Under the pieces are notes generated by a model. The model did no database searches. It saw only the letters and a program-made list of their open reading frames with translations, and was not told where the DNA came from. DNA of 10,997 nucleotides from Scytonema sp. UIC 10036. Lineage in GTDB: Bacteria; Cyanobacteriota; Cyanobacteriia; Cyanobacteriales; Nostocaceae. Each line of letters starts with the position of its first letter. The first letter of the stretch is position 1. Where the stretch lies: assembly GCF_009725235.1 (NCBI RefSeq), contig NZ_WJFC01000313.1, positions 1 through 10,997 of the forward strand. The letters are read 5' to 3'. This document shows positions 5,072 to 10,997 of this stretch, piece by piece. The position numbers were made by a program, and so were the translations under genes.

Positions 5072-8000
5072 CTACTCCCAATTGACGGTGACAATAATTT
5101 CTGTTCCTTGTCCAGGTTGACTCCTAATCGTGAGTTGTGCGCCGATGCGCTCTGCCCGTTCGCTCATGCCGAGTAAGCCAAACCCAAGAGAGGATGGAAT
5201 ACTCCCAACTCCAAAGCCCTGCCCATTGTCTCTTACGCGCAAGCAAAACTGGTCGCGATCGTAGACTAGCTGCACTCGAATTTCGTCAGCATTGGCGTGT
5301 CTAATCGCATTGGTCAATGCTTCCTGCCCCATTCGCAGTAGGTTACTCTCGACTTCAGTCGGTAGAGAATACACCGTACCTTCAATCTCATAATATAAAG
5401 TGGTATCCATTGCGGCAGTCCTGATTTGAGCGATGAGACGATGTAGAGCGCTCTGTAAATTGCCCTCCTCCAAAAGCTGAGGACGGAGCGCGACAACCGA
5501 TCGCCGCGCTTCAGTCAGTCCAGTTCGTGCCAATTCTTTGATCAGATCCAGGTGTGCCTGAGCTGCTTCTACATCATCCATTAGCATCTGGTTTGCCGCT
5601 CCGACCTGAGCCAGAATGCCTGTAAACGCCTGAGCGAGTGTATCGTGAATTTCGCGTGCCATGCGGTTGCGCTCTTCCAAAATTGAAGCGGCTTCTGCCT
5701 GTTTGCGATCGTCGATATCCGTAACAACTCCCAACGCTCGGATGGGTTCACCGAATTCATTCCAGGTAACAATTTTGCCGACAGCAAGAATCCATTTCCA
5801 CTGACCATCCTGGGTACGATGGCGATACTCTGCTTGATAGCTGGGGACTTCTCCAGTAATACAAGCATGGTAAACTGCAAGCACTGATTCTCTATCGTCA
5901 GGATGCAAACTCTCAATCCACCTAGATTTGGTTACATGAAATGTTGCTGGATCGTAGCCCAGCATTAAAGCGTATTCTGGGTTAATCACGACTTCTTCAG
6001 TTTTGATATTGAGATCGTAGAGTCCTTGATTTGAAGCGGTTAATGCCAAGCGTAGTCGTTCTTCACTTATTTGTAAAGCGGCTTCTGCTCGTTTGCGATC
6101 GCTAATATCTACAACCACCCCTTCGATGTATCCATCGGCTGCATTCAGATAAGAAGAGAAAAGTACCCAAAACAATGTCCCATCTCGTTTCCGCATCTGG
6201 GCTTCAAAGTTTCGCACTTCTCCATCCCGCTTCAGCAACTCAAGGAATTGTTGGCGATCGCTGGGATTGACATAGTAGCCTGCGGTGTGTTCAAGCCCAA
6301 TGATCTCCTCTGCTGAGTCAAAGCCATACAGATTGGCAAAGCGTTGATTGGCATCGAGAAGTAATCTATCCGAGAGGCGGGATCGGTAGATGCCGACCTG
6401 CGAGTTTTCAAAGATAGCTCGGAACTTGGCTTCACTGCGTTGTAATGCAGCAGTTCGTTCTGCAACCTGTTGCTCTAAAGTGCAGTTGTAGTCGGCTAGG
6501 AGTTTCTCGGCTTGTTTGCGCTCTGTAATGTCCTGAAAGGTAGCGATCGCATAAGTGATATTGCCTTGTCGATCAAAAACTGGTGTTCCCCGTGCCTCAA
6601 TTAGAATTGAGACACGATCTCGACGAATTTCTATATCTTCAGTCCTAATGCGTTCGCCCCTTAATGCCCGCACAGTAGGCAAGCTCTCCGCTGGATAGAT
6701 TTGATCCGTTCCCGCTACATAAAGCTGATAAGCCTCTGGTATCTGCTCCGGTGCTATGGAAGTATCAGTTTCTTTGCCCAGGAGTTGATTGCCGCATTGG
6801 TTGGCATAGTAAGGGCAACCCGTCGCATCCACGATCGCAATTCCCACCGGAATCGCTTCGAGGAACTGGGTGATCTTGCTTTCCTTAGCCCGCAGTTCTG
6901 AGTAAAGGTTGGCATTTTCGATAGCGATCGCTGCTTGAGTCGATAATAGCTGCAAGACCTGCGATCGCTCTGGTGTAAATACTCCAGCTGCTAACCGATT
7001 TTCTAAATACAATACACCGACCAGCTTGGCTTGATTCAGCAACGGCAAACAGAAAATAGATTGAGGCTGGTTCTGTTGAATGTATGGCTCATTAATAAAA
7101 GCACCTTCACGAGTCGCATCATTTAAGGCGACAGGCTTCAGAGTCCGAATCACATATTGAATGATTGATTCTGGCAATCGATCGGCAATTGAAATAGACT
7201 GTAACACCTGAGTCGCACAAGCATTCTCATCGGCATTGAGTTCACAAGCCGCTTCAATCGACCATTCTCCTGAGTTTTCTAAAATCAGATATCCGGTTTG
7301 TGCGCCAGCATTCTCAATTAAAGTTTGCATCAGCGATCGCAGCAATTGCTTCAGTTCAATTTCACGAGAAATCGCCTGTGAAGCTTTCATCACTGCTGCT
7401 AAATCGAAAGCGGTATGGAAGGGATTAGTGATAGTTTCAGCAGTAATAGGAATTGATGTGGAAGCGGCTCTAGACGACTGAGAAAAGAACTGTGGATAGC
7501 GTTTTTCTAAATCTTTAACTTTAGCGGTTGCGCCCCAGCGATCGTAGCAATAGTGCGCCTCTTTAATGTAAGTTTGAGCAATTTTTTCCCGACCTCGCGC
7601 CAGATAATGTTTAGCCGCTAATTCATAAGCTAATGCTTCTTCCTGGATATACTCATTTTCAGCAGCACCTGCGATCGCCCGTTCATAAAACTCCTCAGCC
7701 TCAAGAAATTGCCCTAAGACTCGCGCTTTCTCTGCCTCGACTAGATAAAATTTATGTAGATAATTCATTGGGGCGTGTTCTGCCCATTTCTGCATTTTTT
7801 CTTGGTTGGTGTTAACACAGTTTAGCCAAGCTGCTTTTTGGGAGTTTGAAGTATCAGGCGATAGGCTCAAAAGCGCCAGCGAATGATAGAAACAGAATAT
7901 AGGTAGAACCGTTATTGCTGTCACCTCTTCAAAATGTTGCCTTGCCAAAATAGCAGTCTGTTCAGCTTGATGGTGTTCTTCAAATAGATAACACAACATG

Positions 8001-10690
8001 ACTTTGTGCAAATAGAGTATCTGGATTGCAGTTCCATCTTTAACTGCAATAGCGTGTGATAACGCCTGTTCTTCATTATGTAGCCTACTAACTAAGCGGC
8101 TGGAATTCTCAGGCCTATCTTGCAAATTAAGAATAGTCTGCCGCAATATTGCCAGCCAATTCGAGGGACTTTCTCGTCTAATTTGGTCAATCGACTTGCT
8201 GTAAACTGCTGTTTTTTGTTCCAGTTGGGTAAGTTCCTCTCCAGCAAAAAATGAGTTATAGCACACGTAATATGCAGCATAACCAGCAGTTTCAAAGTCT
8301 CCAGTTTCCACTCCATTTTGATAGGCATCAGCCAGCATGGGTATTGTGTTCCTAAAATGCACCTTCCAGTGAATGATATGGACATTCGAAAACATTAAGG
8401 TTCTAGCATTTCCTCTGGCATTCAATCGTTCTGCCAAACCCAGAGCCAATTTGCCGAACTCATAACCGAATTCAATGTCTTGAACAACTCCACATAGAAC
8501 AAACCCGTAGCCAGCATAAAACAGTGATGACCAGATAGCATTCCCGTAGTTGATTGATAAATTTACCGCTTTGCAAGTAATCAGTATCCACAGTGCTGGT
8601 AACGTTATAAATGCAACAGACCTCATACTCGCTAGGATTGACATTGCTGAGCGCGGTTCTGGTGCAGTCATCTCTGGTAAATTAATCAAGTCTTTGATTT
8701 CTCGTTCAGCGAGTAGTGTAGCCGTTGACTCCAATTCCCTTTGAATATCTGCCTGACTTGGATTTTCTATTAAATCTATTCCCAAGAGCTTTAACGCTTC
8801 CAATCCAGTTTTTAGTGCTTCTTTCAGGTTGCCCTGTGACAAATATCCTTGAATTCTGCTATCGTAAGCCTGCACTTTGTCAACCACTGTTTTAGCGCGA
8901 TTGAGTACCACTTCTACCAATTGTTCCATCTCATCAAAGCGGCCGTGAAGATACGCTGCTCCTGCTGCTTGGGAGTAAAGCGCCAAGGTTAGGTCATACT
9001 GATTGTGCCAACTTTCTCTATCTAGGAGTTTCAGTCCTATATTGAAATACTGAAGAGCTGCTTCATAAGCCGTTGCATCTTTTGCTTTCTGACCTGCGAT
9101 TAAATTTAATTTGGCAATTTCATTTCGTTCTGTTCGATCGCTCTCCAGTTCAATTCCCCGATTGAGATGATCGACGATTTCAAACAGTCGTTGCGATCGC
9201 TGCTCTGGTGAAGTTTTTTCGAGTAGATTGCGACCGATTTGGAGATGAACAACTTGTTTGTGTGACTCATCAATTAAGGCATAAGCCGCTTGCTGCACAC
9301 AATCGTGCAAAAACTTGTAGTCTTGAACTAACAAGTTTTCGTCTAATTCAGATAAAGGTTGAATTAATTCAGCTTGTATTGCAGCTAGTAAATCCTGGAA
9401 AATCGCTTGAGGCGAGCGCTCACAAACGATCGCTAACGATTCTAAATCAAATTTAGCTCCAACACAAGCGGCTAAGCGAAGAATTCGCCGTGTTTCATTT
9501 GGCAATTTCTTCAACTGGATCAACAGCAACTCCACCACATTCTCGGTAATATTTTGGGCTTGAATTTGAGCAATATCCCACTCCCAGCTTAACTGTTTCA
9601 CATTAAAAATTAACAGATTTTCGCTATACAGCATTCGCAAAAATTCACCGGCAAAGAAAGGGTTGCCTTCGGTTTTACGTAACACTAATTGGGCTAAAGA
9701 ACGAACGGTGTTAATATTGCGACCTAGCGTCTCGGCAATCAGTTGACTCAAAGGTTCGAGCGTTAAGGGTGCTAAGGTAATCTCCTGAAGTACTGCCCCT
9801 TGGTTTCGTAGTTCTAAGAGCGTTAATGCTAGTGGATGCGTTGGATGCACTTCCGAGTCTCGGTAGGCTCCAATCAAAAATAGATATTGGGTTTGCTTGT
9901 CGAGTAATATTAACTCGATTAACTTCAGCGTCGCGGAGTCGGACCATTGTAAATCGTCTAAGAAGATGACCAGGGGATGTTCTTTTGAACAAAACACCCG
10001 CACAAAATTTTGAAAGATTCGATTAAAGCGATTTTGAGCTTCAGTTGCTCCAACTTCGGGTACGGGTGGCTGTTTGCCAATAATTAATTCAACTTCAGGA
10101 ATGACATCAATAATGATTTGCCCATTGCTTCCTAAAGCTGAGAGCAGACGCTCTTGCCACTGTTGCACTTGCTCATCCGGTTCCCCCAGAAGTTGCTGCA
10201 CCAACTTTTGCAAGGCATCCACAATGGCGCTGTAGGGAATATTGCGCCTGAATTGGTCAAATTTACCAGAAATAAAATAACCGCGCTTTGCTGCGATCGG
10301 CTTATAGAGTTCCTGCACTAATGCTGATTTGCCAATTCCCGCATAGCCAGAAACCAACATCATTTCGACTTTGAATTGAGGATTTTCTATGCCTGACTCT
10401 GGTCGGTGGGCTTCGCCAACATTCCCTCTTGGGGCTACTCTTTCAAACGCCGCCAATAATGCTGCAATCTCCGCTTCGCGTCCATACAGCTTTTGGGGAA
10501 TCTGAAACTGATCCGAAACATCTTGCAGACCTAATTGAATATGAGCAATTTGACCTGTTGTTGTAAATTGCTCTGTACAGCGTTCTAAATCCGCCTTGAT
10601 CCCCCAGGCACTTTGATAGCGATCCTCTGCGTTTTTCGCCATCAGTTTGAGAATGATGTCTGAAACGGGTTTAGGAATCGCTGCGTTCAC
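5072..10690 (-). CDS. Multidomain AAA-ATPase/GAF/PAS sensor histidine kinase, truncated at N-terminus
   Basis: An 1872-residue cytosolic sensor with no membrane segments seen. Residues 1-40 (AAIPKPVSDIILKLMAKN onward) are the last C-lobe helices of a Ser/Thr protein kinase domain. A STAND/AAA_16 ATPase follows, with YGREAEI (69-75), Walker A GYAGIGKS (115-122) and Walker B VIFLDDLQW (241-249). A long helical TPR-like region (about 400-1080), a GAF domain (about 1100-1262), and three PAS domains (about 1275-1390, 1420-1525, 1542-1660) joined by DRKQAEA-type linkers come next. The HisKA_3 phosphoacceptor is His1682 in AREIHDTLA; HATPase_c has EALTNA (1790-1795), DNGQGF (1821-1826) and GFGLLGM. 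HisKA_3 kinases pair with NarL-type regulators, matching the gene downstream. The only in-frame start is GTG at 10688-10690, with no Shine-Dalgarno and a stop at 10724-10726. The normal kinase N-terminus is lost, so expression is doubtful. Confidence 0.92.
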   Translation of the reverse strand: MNAAIPKPVSDIILKLMAKNAEDRYQSAWGIKADLERCTEQFTTTGQIAHIQLGLQDVSDQFQIPQKLYGREAEIAALLAAFERVAPRGNVGEAHRPESGIENPQFKVEMMLVSGYAGIGKSALVQELYKPIAAKRGYFISGKFDQFRRNIPYSAIVDALQKLVQQLLGEPDEQVQQWQERLLSALGSNGQIIIDVIPEVELIIGKQPPVPEVGATEAQNRFNRIFQNFVRVFCSKEHPLVIFLDDLQWSDSATLKLIELILLDKQTQYLFLIGAYRDSEVHPTHPLALTLLELRNQGAVLQEITLAPLTLEPLSQLIAETLGRNINTVRSLAQLVLRKTEGNPFFAGEFLRMLYSENLLIFNVKQLSWEWDIAQIQAQNITENVVELLLIQLKKLPNETRRILRLAACVGAKFDLESLAIVCERSPQAIFQDLLAAIQAELIQPLSELDENLLVQDYKFLHDCVQQAAYALIDESHKQVVHLQIGRNLLEKTSPEQRSQRLFEIVDHLNRGIELESDRTERNEIAKLNLIAGQKAKDATAYEAALQYFNIGLKLLDRESWHNQYDLTLALYSQAAGAAYLHGRFDEMEQLVEVVLNRAKTVVDKVQAYDSRIQGYLSQGNLKEALKTGLEALKLLGIDLIENPSQADIQRELESTATLLAEREIKDLINLPEMTAPEPRSAMSILASMRSVAFITLPALWILITCKAVNLSINYGNAIWSSLFYAGYGFVLCGVVQDIEFGYEFGKLALGLAERLNARGNARTLMFSNVHIIHWKVHFRNTIPMLADAYQNGVETGDFETAGYAAYYVCYNSFFAGEELTQLEQKTAVYSKSIDQIRRESPSNWLAILRQTILNLQDRPENSSRLVSRLHNEEQALSHAIAVKDGTAIQILYLHKVMLCYLFEEHHQAEQTAILARQHFEEVTAITVLPIFCFYHSLALLSLSPDTSNSQKAAWLNCVNTNQEKMQKWAEHAPMNYLHKFYLVEAEKARVLGQFLEAEEFYERAIAGAAENEYIQEEALAYELAAKHYLARGREKIAQTYIKEAHYCYDRWGATAKVKDLEKRYPQFFSQSSRAASTSIPITAETITNPFHTAFDLAAVMKASQAISREIELKQLLRSLMQTLIENAGAQTGYLILENSGEWSIEAACELNADENACATQVLQSISIADRLPESIIQYVIRTLKPVALNDATREGAFINEPYIQQNQPQSIFCLPLLNQAKLVGVLYLENRLAAGVFTPERSQVLQLLSTQAAIAIENANLYSELRAKESKITQFLEAIPVGIAIVDATGCPYYANQCGNQLLGKETDTSIAPEQIPEAYQLYVAGTDQIYPAESLPTVRALRGERIRTEDIEIRRDRVSILIEARGTPVFDRQGNITYAIATFQDITERKQAEKLLADYNCTLEQQVAERTAALQRSEAKFRAIFENSQVGIYRSRLSDRLLLDANQRFANLYGFDSAEEIIGLEHTAGYYVNPSDRQQFLELLKRDGEVRNFEAQMRKRDGTLFWVLFSSYLNAADGYIEGVVVDISDRKRAEAALQISEERLRLALTASNQGLYDLNIKTEEVVINPEYALMLGYDPATFHVTKSRWIESLHPDDRESVLAVYHACITGEVPSYQAEYRHRTQDGQWKWILAVGKIVTWNEFGEPIRALGVVTDIDDRKQAEAASILEERNRMAREIHDTLAQAFTGILAQVGAANQMLMDDVEAAQAHLDLIKELARTGLTEARRSVVALRPQLLEEGNLQSALHRLIAQIRTAAMDTTLYYEIEGTVYSLPTEVESNLLRMGQEALTNAIRHANADEIRVQLVYDRDQFCLRVRDNGQGFGVGSIPSSLGFGLLGMSERAERIGAQLTIRSQPGQGTEIIVTVNWE

Positions 10691-10720
10691 CTGATGTGGC
10701 GGTATAGGTGGTTTGGCAAT
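10691..10720 (-). pseudogene. Last codons of the lost Ser/Thr kinase domain upstream of the GTG
   Basis: In frame with the sensor and upstream of its GTG, the DNA still reads IAKPPIPPHQ, the usual kinase C-lobe sequence before VNAAIPKPVSDI. Homology stops at about 10720, where the opposite-strand transposase fragment begins. This shows the sensor was truncated from a longer protein and that GTG is not the ancestral start. Confidence 0.75.
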
Positions 10721-10879
10721 AGTTTAATTATTGCCATGAGTTTGTGGTCAAAGGCGTCAATGAGAACAGTACTGAAAAATCTGGTTGATGGTTTAAGCGA
10801 AGCTTGGGTACGAATTGGACAGTTAGGCAGCGTACCTTGCAAATCATCAATTACCGAGGCACGACAAAGAATAGGGGCT
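10721..10879 (+). pseudogene. Fragment of an IS4-family transposase N-terminal domain
   Basis: The plus-strand frame reads LIIAMSLWSKASMRTVLKNL, VDGLSEAWVRIGQLG, SVPCKSSITEARQRIGA. This matches the pattern of the N-terminal domain of IS4 transposases (hydrophobic helix, then VLxxLxDGL, then VPSKSxIxxARxRLG). Start, catalytic domain and ends are missing on both sides. It lies head-on against the truncated sensor and is the likely cause of the loss of its kinase domain. It belongs to a different transposase subgroup from the fragment at 4184-4674. Confidence 0.75.
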
Positions 10880-10880
10880 T

Positions 10881-10995
10881 TTGCGATAAGCTCGTCTATT
10901 CTATCTAGTAGTGCGTCGAGCTGTTCCCAAATTTCAACGTCTTGAGCCTGAAGAAATACCTTTTTTTTAGCTTGGCTTGTGACAGAAATTCGCAG
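10881..10995 (-). CDS. Partial unknown protein at window edge, broken by the IS4 fragment
   Basis: On the minus strand an open frame enters from the window edge and reads LRISVTSQAKKKVFLQAQ, DVEIWEQLDALLDRID, ELIAKAP. It has the charged, helical look of a real coding sequence. Past about 10880 it runs into antisense transposase sequence, so the native C-terminus is probably lost. No start codon is inside the window. I do not recognise the family. Confidence 0.35.
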
Positions 10996-10997
10996 AT

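Overview
The window looks like chromosomal DNA of a cyanobacterium, probably filamentous. The HIP1 octamer GCGATCGC occurs at least ten times, and the largest gene is the very large AAA-ATPase/GAF/PAS/histidine-kinase type common in Nostocales and Oscillatoriales. All intact genes lie on the minus strand. No tRNA, rRNA or CRISPR array was seen.

Left part (1-3660): four small genes for accessory metabolism. In transcription order they are an isochorismatase/YcaC-type hydrolase (2955-3635), a DsbA-fold protein whose active site has lost both its second cysteine and its cis-proline (1877-2434), an NTF2/SnoaL-like protein (1151-1732) and an SDR oxidoreductase (132-878). The hydrolase is clearly richer in G+C than its surroundings. 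It lies between two gapless copies, about 90% identical, of a 127-bp non-coding direct repeat, and each copy sits 70-95 bp upstream of a minus-strand start codon. A possible cupin C-terminal remnant lies between the NTF2 and SDR genes, inside a 208-bp segment bounded by a 16-bp inverted repeat.

Right part (3860-10997): the wreck of a two-component system. The sensor (5072-10690) keeps its STAND/AAA ATPase, helical, GAF, PAS and HisKA_3/HATPase modules. Its N-terminal Ser/Thr kinase domain is gone, cut where a fragment of an IS4-type transposase begins on the opposite strand (about 10721-10879). The NarL-type response regulator downstream has been hit by nested insertions. An N-terminal fragment of a second transposase separates the receiver from its DNA-binding domain. 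That fragment is itself interrupted by a 306-bp miniature element (4275-4580) with 42-bp terminal inverted repeats and a perfect 5-bp target duplication TACAC. Removing the element plus one TACAC on paper restores the transposase frame. A separate 28-bp insertion (3929-3956) frameshifts the DNA-binding domain; removing it restores both the normal NarL C-terminus and a HIP1 octamer.

Working picture (inference): this is an accessory island with repeated transposon traffic. A sensor-regulator pair has lost its kinase input domain and its output, leaving a sensor that may or may not be expressed and a receiver-only protein with a transposon-encoded tail. The small enzymes next to it look like a mobile detoxification or secondary-metabolism set, and the duplicated 127-bp element may carry their shared control region.
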